The position numbers and the translations under genes were made by a program. A stretch of DNA of 64,000 nucleotides from Desulfobacterales bacterium (lineage in GTDB: Bacteria; Desulfobacterota; Desulfobacteria; Desulfobacterales; JAHEIW01), in NCBI GenBank assembly GCA_030066985.1, contig JASJAN010000009.1, positions 24,596 through 88,595 of the forward strand, given 5' to 3'. Shown one piece after another: positions 23,399 to 33,101 of this stretch. The notes under the pieces were generated by a model. It searched no databases and had not been told where the DNA came from. It saw only the letters and a program-made list of their open reading frames with translations. Within the stretch, counting starts at the first letter, position 1; each line of letters opens with the position of its first letter.

Positions 23399-23537
23399 CT
23401 TGGGGACCGCCTTTAGCCCCTTGACGGTTTTCGTTTGTTGCTTGCGGTTCAGTCGTTTTTCTGGCTATAGCCCCTACCGCCAAATGAATCGCCTGTCAAG
23501 CTCACAGCAGCTGAAAAGGTATACTCGATTTTCATTT

Positions 23538-23788
23538 CACCGCAAAGGCGCAGAGATCGCAGAGTTTATATTTTTTTAGCTTTTCGGTGAGAGGCCGAAA
23601 AGCTAAAATCTTTAACCTATCCCAGCTTCGAATATTGCCACTTCCTTAATTACTTAAACAAATTCTAATATAATGTGGGTGTCTGCAGCGCAGCTGCTGA
23701 AGGCTTTTCCTTTGCCGTCCTCTCAGCGGCAAAGGAAAAAATACACCAACTTTGCGTCCTCTGCGACTCGAGCGTAGCGGGCGGTGAA
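23538..23788. repeat. CGCAAAGGCGCAGAG repeat pair and a hairpin in a 515-bp gene-free spacer
   Basis: CACCGCAAAGGCGCAGAG (23538-23555) is answered ~200 bp away by CTTTGCGTCCTCTGCG and GGGCGGTGAA (23750-23788), an inverted pair. In between is a compact hairpin TTTTCCTTTGCCG / CGGCAAAGGAAAA (23705-23740) with A/T-rich ends that could terminate transcription in either direction. A shorter relative, CGCAAAGACGCAAAG, lies near 61725-61740. No gene is seen in 23399-23913. Confidence 0.55.
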
Positions 23789-23855
23789 CTTAAATTTAAA
23801 AAATATAATCCTTGCAGGAATTGCTGGCCACCTTTCTTAACTATAGCAACCAAGC

Positions 23856-23891
23856 TAGAAAAAACCCGCGGAAGTCAGCTTCCGCGGGTTT
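23856..23891 (-). terminator. Rho-independent terminator of grpE-dnaK
   Basis: Perfect 13-bp arms AAACCCGCGGAAG (23862-23874) and CTTCCGCGGGTTT (23879-23891) enclose a 4-nt loop. Read on the minus strand the hairpin is followed by a T-run (complement of GAAAAAA, 23857-23863). It stands 22 bp after the dnaK stop. Confidence 0.9.
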
Positions 23892-23913
23892 AAAAGTGCC
23901 AAATGAAAATGGT

Positions 23914-25845
23914 TTACTTTTTGTCTTCTTCTTTGACCTCTTCAAAATCAGCATCGACGACATCTTCATCCGTCGCACCAGTGTCTCCGGCAGCCTGATC
24001 GCCAGCTTCAGCGCCGGCACCGGCTTGCTGTTCGCTTTGCGACGCTTGCTGATACATGGCCTCGGCCAGTTTGTGGGACGCCTTGGTAAGTTCGTCGCTG
24101 ACCCGTTTTATTTCAGCAGCATCCTCTCCTTCCATGACCTTGCGCAGCTCCGTAATGGATGCTTCAACATTGGTTTTGGTTTCACTGTCAACTTTATCGC
24201 CCAGTTCGCTGATTGATTTTTCAGTCGAATAAATCAACGCGTCAGCCGAGTTGCGCGCTTCAACCAAATCTCTTTTGGCCTTATCTTCTTCGGCATGCAT
24301 TTCGGCATCTTTAACCAATTTGTCTATCTCTTCCTGCGACAGACCGGAAGATGCCGTTATCTGGATGGATTGTTCTTTGCCGGTAGCCTGGTCTTTTGCC
24401 GAGACATTCACAATACCGTTGGCATCAATGTCAAAGGTAACCTCGATTTGAGGGATGCCCCTGGGAGCCGGTGGAATGCCGACCAGTTCGAAGCGGCCCA
24501 GGGTCTTGTTATTGGCGGCCATTTCGCGTTCACCCTGCAGCACGTGAATGGAAACTGCCGGCTGATTGTCGGCTGCGGTCGAGAATATCTGACTTTTTTT
24601 GGTCGGGATAGTGGTATTCTTATCAATCAAACGGGTCAGGACACCGCCCAAGGTTTCAATTCCCAGCGAAAGCGGTGTAACATCTAACAGAAGCACGTCT
24701 TTGACATCGCCTTTGAGCACACCGCCCTGGATGGCAGCACCCAATGCCACGACTTCATCGGGATTCACACCTTTGTGGGGCTCTTTTTCGAATATCTTTT
24801 TTACACGCTCCTGCACTGCGGGCATACGGGTCATACCGCCGACCAGGATCACTTCGTTGATATCCTTGGGGCTCAGGCCGGAATCTTTCAGAGCCGTTCG
24901 GCAGGGCTGCTCCAGCTTGTCTAATAAGTCGTTGACCAGTGCTTCGAGCTTGGCGCGAGTGAGTTTAATGTTTAAATGCTTGGGACCGCTGGCATCAGCA
25001 GTAATAAAAGGCAGATTCACATCCGTTTCCATGGAGGTTGACAGCTCCATTTTTGCCTTTTCAGCAGCTTCTTTGAGGCGCTGCAGGGCCATTTTGTCGC
25101 TGCGAAGATCAATGCCCTGATCCTTTTTAAATTCGTCAGCCAGATAATCAATCAAGCGTAAATCGAAGTCTTCACCACCCAAATGGGTGTCGCCATTGGT
25201 CGCTTTTACTTCGAAAACACCTTCCCCAATTTCAAGGATGGAGATGTCAAATGTACCACCGCCCAGGTCGAATACGGCGATTTTTTCTTCGCCCTTTTTA
25301 TCCAGCCCGTAGGCCAGCGATGCGGCAGTAGGCTCGTTGATGATCCTCAGTACATTCAGTCCTGCAATCTTGCCCGCATCTTTGGTAGACTGTCGCTGGC
25401 TATCATCAAAATATGCCGGTACCGTGATGACCGCGTCGGTCACTTTTTCTCCCAGATATTCTTCGGCCGAGTGTTTGATATCAGCCAAAACAAAAGAGGA
25501 GATCTCTGCTGGACTATACTGTTTTCCCTTGATGTTGATGCGGATATCGCCGTTGGAAGCTTGTTCAATCTTGTAAGGCAGAATTTTTACATCGCTTTGT
25601 ACTTCCGGTGAAGCATACTTACGACCGATTAGACGTTTAACCCCGAAAACCGTATTTTCCGGATTCGTGATTGCCTGCCGCTTTGCGATCTGGCCCACCA
25701 GGCGCTCGTCGCTTTCTGAAATGGCGACGATCGAAGGCGTTGTTCGACCGCCTTCCGGGTTGGTGATGACTTTGGCATCACTGCCTTCCATCACCGCAAC
25801 ACATGAATTTGTGGTGCCGAGATCAATTCCAATAACCTTAGACAT
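23914..25845 (-). CDS. dnaK: Hsp70 chaperone DnaK
   Basis: DnaK binds exposed hydrophobic peptides in an ATP-controlled cycle with GrpE and DnaJ. The 643-aa protein begins with the ATPase phosphate-1 motif ([17 protein letters not shown]) and shows [28 protein letters not shown], the linker [14 protein letters not shown] and a substrate domain. A C-terminal Gln/Ala/Glu-rich lid ends in [18 protein letters not shown]. Length and all landmarks are normal. It lies 70 bp downstream of grpE and is closed by a strong terminator. No dnaJ or hrcA is adjacent. Confidence 0.98.
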   Translation of the reverse strand: MSKVIGIDLGTTNSCVAVMEGSDAKVITNPEGGRTTPSIVAISESDERLVGQIAKRQAITNPENTVFGVKRLIGRKYASPEVQSDVKILPYKIEQASNGDIRINIKGKQYSPAEISSFVLADIKHSAEEYLGEKVTDAVITVPAYFDDSQRQSTKDAGKIAGLNVLRIINEPTAASLAYGLDKKGEEKIAVFDLGGGTFDISILEIGEGVFEVKATNGDTHLGGEDFDLRLIDYLADEFKKDQGIDLRSDKMALQRLKEAAEKAKMELSTSMETDVNLPFITADASGPKHLNIKLTRAKLEALVNDLLDKLEQPCRTALKDSGLSPKDINEVILVGGMTRMPAVQERVKKIFEKEPHKGVNPDEVVALGAAIQGGVLKGDVKDVLLLDVTPLSLGIETLGGVLTRLIDKNTTIPTKKSQIFSTAADNQPAVSIHVLQGEREMAANNKTLGRFELVGIPPAPRGIPQIEVTFDIDANGIVNVSAKDQATGKEQSIQITASSGLSQEEIDKLVKDAEMHAEEDKAKRDLVEARNSADALIYSTEKSISELGDKVDSETKTNVEASITELRKVMEGEDAAEIKRVSDELTKASHKLAEAMYQQASQSEQQAGAGAEAGDQAAGDTGATDEDVVDADFEEVKEEDKK

Positions 25846-25915
25846 TTTCCATTACCTCCCTAACTTTCCAAATCTTTATTGTTTGAATTATATTTAAGCG
25901 TAAATGATAATTACG

Positions 25916-26548
25916 CTAACTATCGTTGCTTTTCGGTGCGGCAACCACCACCATAGCAGGTCTGAGAAGCCGATCGTGAATCAGATACCCCTTTTGAAAT
26001 TCACTCAACACGGTGTTTTCTGGATAATCATCGGTTTCTTCCCGCATTACTGCCTCGTGAAACGCAGGATCAAATGTTTCACCGCGCGCCTTTATGGGTT
26101 TGACATTGAATTTCTCAAATACCCGCAGCATTTCATTCCGCGTAAGGTTCAACCCCTCGATTAGTTTTTTATCCGCATTTTTTTCTTCTTTTGCTGAGTT
26201 GATGGCCAGCTCTAAGTTGTCGACGACGGTAAGCATTTCCTTGAGCAGGGATTGATTGGCATATTTGCGAAAATCCGCCATCTCGCGGTCGGATCGTTTC
26301 TTGTAATTCTCAAAATCAGCCGAAACCCTTAGCAACCGTTCATGCATTTCTTTGGACTCTTCTTCTTTGTCGGCCAGTTTGGCCTCTAATTCCTTCAGGG
26401 GATCGGTCGGCTCGACACTCTCATTTTCGGCTGTCTCGGATTGGATATCTTCTGGATCATTATCAATGGAATCTGAATTTTCCGTCTCATTTTGTTTTGC
26501 TGTTTCGTCCGGTTCAACATTGATTTTAATTTTCTTTTTTTCTGACAT
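25916..26548 (-). CDS. grpE: Nucleotide exchange factor GrpE
   Basis: GrpE releases ADP from DnaK. The 210-aa protein has a long acidic, low-complexity N-terminus (residues 1-55), a coiled coil (LEAKLADKEEESKEMHERLL, ~54-73) and the conserved beta domain. The domain is recognised by FENYKKRSDREM, NLELAI, VKPIKARGETFDPAFHEAV and the tail LLRPAMVVVA. It heads the grpE-dnaK operon, and a sigma-70-like promoter lies ~50 bp upstream. No CIRCE element is seen. Confidence 0.96.
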   Translation of the reverse strand: MSEKKKIKINVEPDETAKQNETENSDSIDNDPEDIQSETAENESVEPTDPLKELEAKLADKEEESKEMHERLLRVSADFENYKKRSDREMADFRKYANQSLLKEMLTVVDNLELAINSAKEEKNADKKLIEGLNLTRNEMLRVFEKFNVKPIKARGETFDPAFHEAVMREETDDYPENTVLSEFQKGYLIHDRLLRPAMVVVAAPKSNDS

Positions 26549-26598
26549 AAGCCGGCGTTTTCTCCTGAATTTTTAGCAAATTGAAATATGTCGATTGG

Positions 26599-26626
26599 AA
26601 AATAAGACACTTTAAAACGATGTCAA
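26599..26626 (-). promoter_or_regulatory. Sigma-70-type promoter of grpE-dnaK
   Basis: On the minus strand TTGACA (26626-26621) is followed after 16 nt by TATTTT (26604-26599), about 50 bp before the grpE ATG. A canonical sigma-32 promoter or CIRCE was looked for and not found. Confidence 0.55.
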
Positions 26627-26864
26627 GAAGGCCTTGGTCAGGTTTTATGCGACCTTGTTTAAGTGAGGATTAGCGCGTTTTCTACGCCTTTTGGGTTAAA
26701 TTTTGCAGCTTACCTGGGTGCCGTTTGATAACTAATTTAATACAGGTGGTTACAGTCGCAAGCAAACCGTGCTGGATCGCAGTGCGGTTCACCTTGCGAC
26801 CTAAAAAAATGGTTGTGCACCCGCTGTCGAATCTTTTATGGAAATGGTAAAGCATCGATATGAC

Positions 26865-27063
26865 CGGAATCGGTCCACGACACAAACTGCATCACTTATC
26901 GCTGCTTCCTTCCGGACCTGACGAGGTTCGTGACCGTTTGTTGCGTGGCGCCCGATCAAAATGCGCTACGGCTTTCCATTTGTAAGACCCTCAAGAGGGA
27001 ATTCAGCCCCGCATAAGCGGATTTCGGGAAAAGGGCACCGCTAGCTCCCCGCCTAGCACAACC
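26865..27063 (-). ncRNA. ffs: Signal recognition particle RNA
   Basis: The minus strand carries the near-invariant SRP helix 8 string CAGGTCCGGAAGGAAGCAG (complement of 26902-26920), where Ffh binds. Around it CCACGCAACAAAC (26936-26948) pairs with GTTTGTGTCGTGG (26875-26887), forming the long 4.5S-like rod. Upstream, GTGCTAGGCGGGGAGCTAG and GCGGTGCCC (27027-27059) form a conserved 5' domain that I recall from larger bacterial SRP RNAs, so I extend the gene to 27063. The 3' end is approximate. A strong promoter lies directly upstream. The RNA targets nascent membrane and secreted proteins to FtsY. Confidence 0.88.
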
Positions 27064-27069
27064 AACTTT

Positions 27070-27097
27070 AGCATACGGTATAAACAGGTTTTTTCAA
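27070..27097 (-). promoter_or_regulatory. Promoter of the SRP RNA gene
   Basis: On the minus strand TTGAAA (27097-27092), a 16-nt spacer and TATGCT (27075-27070) place the transcription start near 27063, right where the conserved 5' domain of the RNA begins. The -35 box is only 10 bp from the edge of a 186-bp repeat element. Confidence 0.75.
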
Positions 27098-27106
27098 CAA
27101 AAAAAC

Positions 27107-27292
27107 GAGCGTTTTATATTTTAAAATGGTTTTCTGTTTTTTTTAGGAATGTTATCGTTTTATTTTTTCAAAATCTAAAACCCTTCGGGCTTGCCGATCT
27201 TACCGCATCTACTGTGTTAGATGTCGTCCCGCATCGTATACTATTGCGGAACGCCATCTGCCTTGTAGCTGCGGCAACCTCGACAAGCGCTC
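27107..27292. repeat. 186-bp repeat element, copy 1
   Basis: The element runs from GAGCG to CGCTC and has the same length as the copy at 57342-57527. The right 115 bp (from AAACCCTTCGGGCTTGCCG to CCTCGACAAGCGCTC) is ~90% identical by eye. The left 71 bp is AT-rich and only partly alike (AGGAAT and TATCG/TGTCG blocks align). Internal complementary pieces (GATGTCGT/ACGCCATC here, GATGCCGTT/AACGGCATC in copy 2) indicate a folded centre. Flanks AAAAAAAC and GTTTTTTT extend the outer stem. The 250 bp from here to tilS hold only TGGC-rich short repeats. Confidence 0.75.
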
Positions 27293-27549
27293 GTTTTTTT
27301 TGAATAAACAAGTTCAGATTTGGTGCTGAACATTCGCCGTTGGCAACAGGCTTCTGGGCGCTGGCTGCTTGCTGCTGGCACTAACCGCTGGCGGCTCACC
27401 TCCCGCAACGCGAAACTCGCAACCCGAACGTGGCGAACAGCGTTTTGCATTGACTTATCGGGGTCCCTGCAATAGATAAATGAAAGGTATCAGGCATTTG
27501 TCGACTATTTGAATGTTGACGTTGCTTGCAAAAATCAGGTTAACCATTT

Positions 27550-29022
27550 ATGGCAACAAAACACCCTGTATCATCCTTTTCCACCATCGAAAAAAAGCTC
27601 ATTCGATCGGTTGATCAAACCATCCGCATTCATTCCATGATTCAATCCGGTGATACTGTTCTGGCCGGTGTGTCAGGTGGCCCGGATTCAGTAGCTCTAA
27701 TCCATATTTTGCATTCCCTGGCGCCGAAGTATACGCTAAGATTAGCGATCGCCCACCTGAATCATGGCCTTCGGCCGAGTGAAGCCGATCGTGATCAAGC
27801 GTTTGTGGTCTCTTTGGCCAAAAATTTAGAAATCCCGCTTTATGCAGAAACACAAGATGTGCAGCGCTACCGAAAAAAGCACCACCTCTCCATTGAGGAG
27901 GCAGCCCGACGACTGCGCTATCGATTTTACCATCATACCGCCGAGCAACAGCGGTGCGACAAAATTGCGCTTGGGCATCATGTGGATGATAACGCCGAAC
28001 AGGTTTTGATGGCTATGCTGCGTGGCAGCGGCCCTCTGGGTTTAGCAGGAATGCCGGCCGTAAGACCTGATCGCATCATCAGACCCTTGATCAACTTGCG
28101 GCGCATTGACATTTTAGATTATCTGGCTGCCCGCGGTTTAGACTATGTTGTGGATTCGTCGAATCGGGATTTGCGATTTTTGCGCAATAAAATCCGAACC
28201 CGCTTGATCCCCGAACTCCAGGATAAATATAATCCAAAATGTGTTGAATCGCTCAACCGGCTTGCCACCATTTTGTCTGCCGAAGAAGAGTGGCTTGAGA
28301 ATCACGTCCAGAAGTTTTTTACAGATGCGCTTGTCTTTGAGCAACCGGGCAGGCTCGGGCTAAGCCGAACCGGTTTAACCTCCAAACCGACCGCTGTTCA
28401 AAGACGCCTCATCCGCAAGGCCGTCTTGCAAGTCAAAGGCAACCTCAGGCGAATTGCATTCAACCATATTGAAGCGGTATTGAAACTGGTTCAACAGGGG
28501 CCACCGGCGGGGGCTGTAGACCTTCCGGATGGTATCTGTGTCTGGCGGGATGGTGACCGACTGCTGATATCTGAATCTCAGCATCGGCGGTCTCGCCCTC
28601 ACAGCGGGCGTCTGGCTTCAGAAGTGCCTGATTATCTGTATGAGCTACCGGACCCCGGTGTAATTTCGATTAAAGAAGCGGGTCTGCAGATCCAATTCAG
28701 TGAAATGCCGATTAAGCAAATTGCAGACTGGCGTCAAACTGATCCGCAAATCGCTTTTTTCGACAGAGATAAACTCAGCTTTCCGCTGGTGATTCGTAAT
28801 TTCCGTCCCGGCGATCGATTCTCACCATTGGGCGTCAGTGGACGCCAAAAGCTGAAAAAATTTTTTATTGACCATAAAATTTCAAGAACTGAACGCATGA
28901 AATGCCCAATCGTCCTGAGCCGCAATAAAATTATCTGGGTGGTGGGTTATCGACTGGATAATGCAGCTAAAATCGATACGCGCACTCGTTACGTGCTCAA
29001 AGCCGAACTTTTGCTTGCCTAA
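27550..29022 (+). CDS. tilS: tRNA(Ile)-lysidine synthase
   Basis: TilS attaches lysine to C34 of the minor tRNA-Ile(CAU) so it reads AUA. The PP-loop ATP site is VSGGPDSVALIHILH (~residues 38-52), followed by AIAHLNHGLRPSEADRD, AARRLRYRFYH and LGHHVDDNAEQVLMAMLRGSG. The C-terminal domain (FRPGDRFSPLGVSGRQKLKKF) is also present, so this is the long form; 490 aa is on the large side. The ATG at 27550 is preceded by AGGTTAACC. It starts the tilS-ftsH-folP row. Confidence 0.95.
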   Translation: MATKHPVSSFSTIEKKLIRSVDQTIRIHSMIQSGDTVLAGVSGGPDSVALIHILHSLAPKYTLRLAIAHLNHGLRPSEADRDQAFVVSLAKNLEIPLYAETQDVQRYRKKHHLSIEEAARRLRYRFYHHTAEQQRCDKIALGHHVDDNAEQVLMAMLRGSGPLGLAGMPAVRPDRIIRPLINLRRIDILDYLAARGLDYVVDSSNRDLRFLRNKIRTRLIPELQDKYNPKCVESLNRLATILSAEEEWLENHVQKFFTDALVFEQPGRLGLSRTGLTSKPTAVQRRLIRKAVLQVKGNLRRIAFNHIEAVLKLVQQGPPAGAVDLPDGICVWRDGDRLLISESQHRRSRPHSGRLASEVPDYLYELPDPGVISIKEAGLQIQFSEMPIKQIADWRQTDPQIAFFDRDKLSFPLVIRNFRPGDRFSPLGVSGRQKLKKFFIDHKISRTERMKCPIVLSRNKIIWVVGYRLDNAAKIDTRTRYVLKAELLLA

Positions 29023-29182
29023 GGCGCGATGATGATTAATTTCACTGTAGTTTGGAGCTCTGCTTGCATCTTTGGTGCCGGACGACATTTGATACTTGAA
29101 ATTTGAATCCAGGTAAAGGATACTGTTGTTAGGAAGGTTTCTTGCAGGTCTCAATTTAAAGATTTTGAGGAGGTAATCGTCT

Positions 29183-31042
29183 TTGAACCCATTTTATAAA
29201 AATTTGGCGCTATGGCTGGTCATCACTTTGATGATGGTAATGCTGTATAACCTGTTCAGCAAGCAACATCTGGCTGAAAACAATATCAGTTATACCGAAT
29301 TCTTGGCAATGGTAAATGAGGAGCGCATTGCACAAGTGGTTATCCAGGGCCAAGAGCTGTTTGTGACCAGTGTCGACGGCGAACGAATCAAAGTGTTTGC
29401 GCCAGAAGATGGCGAGTTAATTAATATCCTGCGTCAGAAAGGCGTTACTATCAGCGCTAAGCCCCCATCTGAAAATCCTTGGTACATGTCGGTATTGGTT
29501 TCCTGGTTTCCGATGATTGTGTTAATTGGTGTTTGGATTTTTTTCATGCGCCAGATGCAGGCCGGCGGCGGAAAGGCGCTGTCCTTTGGAAAAAGTCGTG
29601 CGCGTTTGATGTCCGATCAGTCCGAAAGAGTAACTTTTGAGGATGTCGCCGGGATCGATGAAGCCAAGGAAGAATTGATTGAGATCGTCGAATTTCTCAG
29701 AGACCCTAAAAAATTCACACGACTGGGTGGGCGCATTCCCAAAGGTGTCCTTCTGGTCGGTCCTCCGGGCTGCGGCAAAACCCTTCTGGCGAGAGCCATT
29801 GCGGGTGAAGCCGGGGTGCCGTTTTTTAGTATCAGCGGCTCTGATTTTGTCGAAATGTTTGTCGGGGTTGGTGCCTCCCGTGTCAGGGATTTGTTCACAC
29901 AGGGCAAAAAGAATGCGCCCTGCATCATTTTTATTGATGAAATTGATGCGGTCGGTCGTCACCGCGGTGCCGGACTGGGCGGCGGCCACGACGAAAGAGA
30001 ACAAACCCTGAATCAGCTGCTGGTCGAAATGGATGGATTTGAATCCAATGAAGGCGTGATTCTAATTTCGGCCACCAACCGGCCCGATGTCCTGGACCCG
30101 GCATTGCTGCGCCCCGGTCGCTTTGACCGGCAGGTGGTTGTATCAATGCCCGATATTCGGGGCCGTGAAAAAATATTGCGCGTGCACATGCAAAAAACAC
30201 CCATAGACAAGGATGTGAATGTGGTCATTCTGGCCAAGGGTACCCCCGGATTCTCAGGTGCCGATCTTGAAAACCTGGTCAATGAGGCCGCGTTGCTGGC
30301 AGCCAAGCGCAACAAGGAAAAAATTGGCATGGTCGATTTTGAAGATGCCAAAGACAAAGTCTACATGGGCCTTGAGCGCAAATCCAAAGTGATTAAAGAA
30401 GAAGACCGCAAGGTGACCGCTTACCATGAGGGCGGCCATGCGCTGGTGGCTCGTTTTCTGCCTGAGACCGATCCCGTCAACAAAATCACCATCATACCGC
30501 GCGGCCGTGCTGCCGGCGTTACCTGGTTTTTACCCGATGAACGGGATTTTAAGTATAAGGATCAGCTCCAAATGGAGCTGGCAGTTGCCTTCGGCGGAAG
30601 AGTGGCGGAGGAAATTGTTTTCAATCGCATCAGCACTGGTGCTGCCAATGATATCAAAAAGGCAACTGATCTTGCCCAGCAGATGATCAGAAGCTGGGGC
30701 ATGAGCGACAACCTCGGTCCGCTATCGTATGCCAAAGGTGAAGAACAGGTATTTCTGGGTCGTGAGATTGCCCAGCACAGAGATTACTCCGAAGCGACAG
30801 CTCAAAAAATTGATGATGAAATCAATAATTTGATCAAAAACTCCTATGAACGAGCCAAAACGGTTTTAAACGAAAACCTGGATATCCTTCACAAGCTGGC
30901 AGAAGTGCTGCTTGAAAAGGAAACCGTTATGGGAAAAGAGTTGGATGAGCTAATTCAGGAGTTGCGGCCTGGCATCGAGCTTCCTTCAAGACCCCTGGAT
31001 GATCAAGAAACCACCACCGAATCCGCCGCCGATCCACCCTGA
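29183..31042 (+). CDS. ftsH: ATP-dependent zinc metalloprotease FtsH
   Basis: FtsH is a membrane-anchored AAA+ hexamer that degrades unneeded membrane and regulatory proteins. The 619-aa chain has two membrane segments (~7-24 and ~100-118) enclosing a periplasmic domain. The AAA module has Walker A ([12 protein letters not shown]), Walker B ([12 protein letters not shown]), pore loop ([15 protein letters not shown]) and SRH ([20 protein letters not shown]). The protease site is HEGGH, with the usual HEAGH Ala replaced by Gly. Walker A has Cys where Thr is common. The start is TTG 29183, fixed by GAGGAGGTAA 6-7 nt upstream. The stop is 1 nt before the folP ATG. Confidence 0.97.
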   Translation: MNPFYKNLALWLVITLMMVMLYNLFSKQHLAENNISYTEFLAMVNEERIAQVVIQGQELFVTSVDGERIKVFAPEDGELINILRQKGVTISAKPPSENPWYMSVLVSWFPMIVLIGVWIFFMRQMQAGGGKALSFGKSRARLMSDQSERVTFEDVAGIDEAKEELIEIVEFLRDPKKFTRLGGRIPKGVLLVGPPGCGKTLLARAIAGEAGVPFFSISGSDFVEMFVGVGASRVRDLFTQGKKNAPCIIFIDEIDAVGRHRGAGLGGGHDEREQTLNQLLVEMDGFESNEGVILISATNRPDVLDPALLRPGRFDRQVVVSMPDIRGREKILRVHMQKTPIDKDVNVVILAKGTPGFSGADLENLVNEAALLAAKRNKEKIGMVDFEDAKDKVYMGLERKSKVIKEEDRKVTAYHEGGHALVARFLPETDPVNKITIIPRGRAAGVTWFLPDERDFKYKDQLQMELAVAFGGRVAEEIVFNRISTGAANDIKKATDLAQQMIRSWGMSDNLGPLSYAKGEEQVFLGREIAQHRDYSEATAQKIDDEINNLIKNSYERAKTVLNENLDILHKLAEVLLEKETVMGKELDELIQELRPGIELPSRPLDDQETTTESAADPP

Positions 31043-31043
31043 T

Positions 31044-31931
31044 ATGCCGGCGTTTCCCAAAACATATCAGCTAACATGGGCCGGTTTCGAAATGGAATTT
31101 GGCCGTCAAACACAAATTATGGGTGTGGTGAATGTGACGCCAGACTCATTTTCCGATGGTGGTAAATTCCTATCCCATGAAGCCGCCGTCACTCAGGGGC
31201 TGAAACTGGCAGCTGACGGCGCCGACATATTGGATATCGGAGGGGAATCAACCCGGCCCTTTGCTGATCCGGTTCCAGTCGATGAGGAAATCGAAAGGGT
31301 GATCCCGGTCATTGAACAATTGGCCTCTAAAATTTCCATCCCGATATCCATTGATACCATGAAGGCCGAAGTCGCCCGGCAGGCAATCAACGCCGGGGCA
31401 TCGATTATCAACGACATCTCCGCACTGCGCTTCGATCCGGATTTGGGGGCGGTGGCCGCCGAGTTTGGTGCCCCATTGGTGGTCATGCACATGTTGGGCA
31501 GCCCCAAAACCATGCAGTTATCTCCCTCCTATACAGATTTGATCGGTGAAATATCAGATTTTTTAAAGGATGCGATCGTGAGGGCTGAACAGCAGGGTAT
31601 TTCAAAATCAAACATCATCATCGATCCGGGAATTGGTTTCGGCAAAACCGTTTCGCATAATCTTTTGCTCATCCGGCAGTTGTCATCCTTTACCGCCCTG
31701 GACGCGCCGATTATGGTGGGGCCTTCTCGCAAAACCTTTATTCGCAAATTGCTAAAAGACGAGCACAGCGATGATCTTTCTCCGGATTTGCCGATCGTTG
31801 AAACCGGTACCCAGGCTACAGTGGCAGCGGCGATCTTATGCGGTGCACATATCGTGCGGGTTCACGATGTCGCCAACACCCGAGCCACCATTCAGATTAT
31901 AGATGCGATGCGGGCCGCGCAGGAAGATTAG
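31044..31931 (+). CDS. folP: Dihydropteroate synthase
   Basis: FolP joins p-aminobenzoate to a pterin pyrophosphate in folate synthesis, relevant here because the organism depends on THF-linked one-carbon chemistry. The TIM barrel shows MGVVNVTPDSFSDGGKF, DILDIGGESTRPF, PISIDTMKAEVAR, IINDISALRFD, IIIDPGIGFGKT and a final RVHDVANTRAT. All family signatures are intact. ATG 31044 (295 aa) follows the ftsH stop by one base. An in-frame ATG at 30999 would overlap ftsH by 44 bp with a Pro-rich leader and is less likely. Confidence 0.95.
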   Translation: MPAFPKTYQLTWAGFEMEFGRQTQIMGVVNVTPDSFSDGGKFLSHEAAVTQGLKLAADGADILDIGGESTRPFADPVPVDEEIERVIPVIEQLASKISIPISIDTMKAEVARQAINAGASIINDISALRFDPDLGAVAAEFGAPLVVMHMLGSPKTMQLSPSYTDLIGEISDFLKDAIVRAEQQGISKSNIIIDPGIGFGKTVSHNLLLIRQLSSFTALDAPIMVGPSRKTFIRKLLKDEHSDDLSPDLPIVETGTQATVAAAILCGAHIVRVHDVANTRATIQIIDAMRAAQED

Positions 31932-32001
31932 GCCTTACGTGCTATATACCACCTAAGTGACCTATTATTTACCATGCTGCGCCCCAGCGAATAAAAATAT
32001 T

Positions 32002-32145
32002 AAGGTTTCAGGTGTCGGGTGTCGGGTGTCAGTCAATGGCCCGAAAGGCTGCCTTACTGCGGTGACGGCTACTTTATTGAGTCAAACCAGAAAGTTCTCG
32101 GTTTTCGATATGTACTTGAGCATCTGACACCTGACACCTGAACAC
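32002..32145. repeat. CAGGTGTCGGGTGTCGG direct repeats with inverted copy
   Basis: AAGGTTTCAGGTGTCGGG and further GTGTCGG units (32002-32032) are mirrored by CATCTGACACCTGACACC (32121-32138). The family recurs directly on the other side of coaX (32934-33067) and at 45126-45204, each time beginning AAGGTTTCAGGTGTC. Thus coaX is bracketed by two copies. Confidence 0.65.
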
Positions 32146-32164
32146 ACAAAAAGAGGTTAACGAA

Positions 32165-32935
32165 ATGCTCCTGGTAATAGATGTCGGCAATACCCACACG
32201 GTTCTGGGTGTTTATCAAGACGACCAACTGCGGAACGATTGGCGCATCCATACTGAACGCAACACCACCGAGGATGAGTTCAATGTGTTGATTAACAGCC
32301 TGTTCACGTCTGACAACATCAAAGTGAGTGATATCGAACAAACCATTATCTCGTGTGTGGTCCCACCGATGGTCACCATTTTGGATGCCTTCTGTCGCAA
32401 GTATATCGGCCATCCACCTACATGGGTGGATGCCAAAAATTGCGCCGGTATGCCCATTTTATTGAAAAATCCGGGGGAGGTTGGCGCCGACCGTATTGTT
32501 AATGCCGTGGCCGCCTATCATCGATACCGCCAAAGTCTGATCGTGGTCGATTTTGGTACCGCCACAACCTTTGACGCCATTTCTGAAAAGGGTGAATATC
32601 TTGGCGGGGCCATCTGTCCAGGGATTGGTATTGCCTCAGAAGCCCTGTTTTTAAAAGCTTCCAAGCTACCACGGGTGGAACTTTTTACGCCGCCTGAAGC
32701 TGTCATTGGCAAAGACACGATCGGCAGTATTCAATCCGGCATTATATTCGGCTATGCGGGTCTGGTGGATGGAATCGTAAAACGCATGCAACAGGAAATG
32801 GGCACGGAACCCAAGGTTATTGCCACCGGCGGTCTGGCCGAGCTGTTATTCAATGTTTCCGAAACCATTGAAGTGGTCGAACCGGCACTGACCCTGGCAG
32901 GCTTGAAGGTCATAGCAAATCAAGCATCACGTTAA
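32165..32935 (+). CDS. coaX: Type III pantothenate kinase
   Basis: CoaX phosphorylates pantothenate, the first step of coenzyme A synthesis, without feedback inhibition by CoA. The 256-aa ASKHA-fold protein shows the P-loop-like LLVIDVGNTHTVLGVY, NPGEVGADRIVNAVAAY, VVDFGTATTFDAIS, GGAICPGIGIA and ATGGLAEL. ATG 32165 is preceded by AGAGGTTAACGAA. It is flanked by copies of the same intergenic repeat. Confidence 0.95.
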   Translation: MLLVIDVGNTHTVLGVYQDDQLRNDWRIHTERNTTEDEFNVLINSLFTSDNIKVSDIEQTIISCVVPPMVTILDAFCRKYIGHPPTWVDAKNCAGMPILLKNPGEVGADRIVNAVAAYHRYRQSLIVVDFGTATTFDAISEKGEYLGGAICPGIGIASEALFLKASKLPRVELFTPPEAVIGKDTIGSIQSGIIFGYAGLVDGIVKRMQQEMGTEPKVIATGGLAELLFNVSETIEVVEPALTLAGLKVIANQASR

Positions 32936-33067
32936 GGTTTCAGGTGTCAGTGTTCAGGTGTCAGGGAACATAAGACTGAAACCGGAAACCAACTAAAACA
33001 TTTGATCTGTGGGGCTCCGGAGTTGCAGGGGCTCAAAACTGGCCACCGAAGGCCTGACACCTGAACC
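32934..33067. repeat. CAGGTGTCAG direct repeats with inverted copy
   Basis: The repeat begins inside the coaX stop codon (TTAAGGTTTCAGGTGTCAG) and continues with GTTCAGGTGTCAGGG to 32966. CCTGACACCTGAACC (33052-33067) is the inverted arm, followed by an ACCGCCAACGGCGGAAC mini-palindrome. It lies between convergent coaX and the metallo-hydrolase gene and could serve as a two-way transcription end. Confidence 0.65.
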
Positions 33068-33101
33068 GCCAACGGCGGAACTTTAGAGCCTGATATCTGA
33101 A

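Noticed and set aside
23399..23913. Small genes in the DUF3786-dnaK spacer
   Set aside because: Frames at 23391-23579 and 23665-23853 lie in repeats, lack ribosome sites and show no protein-like pattern.
26682..26885. 67-codon minus-strand frame near the SRP RNA
   Set aside because: It overlaps the RNA 3' region and the spacer, has no ribosome site and no recognisable sequence.
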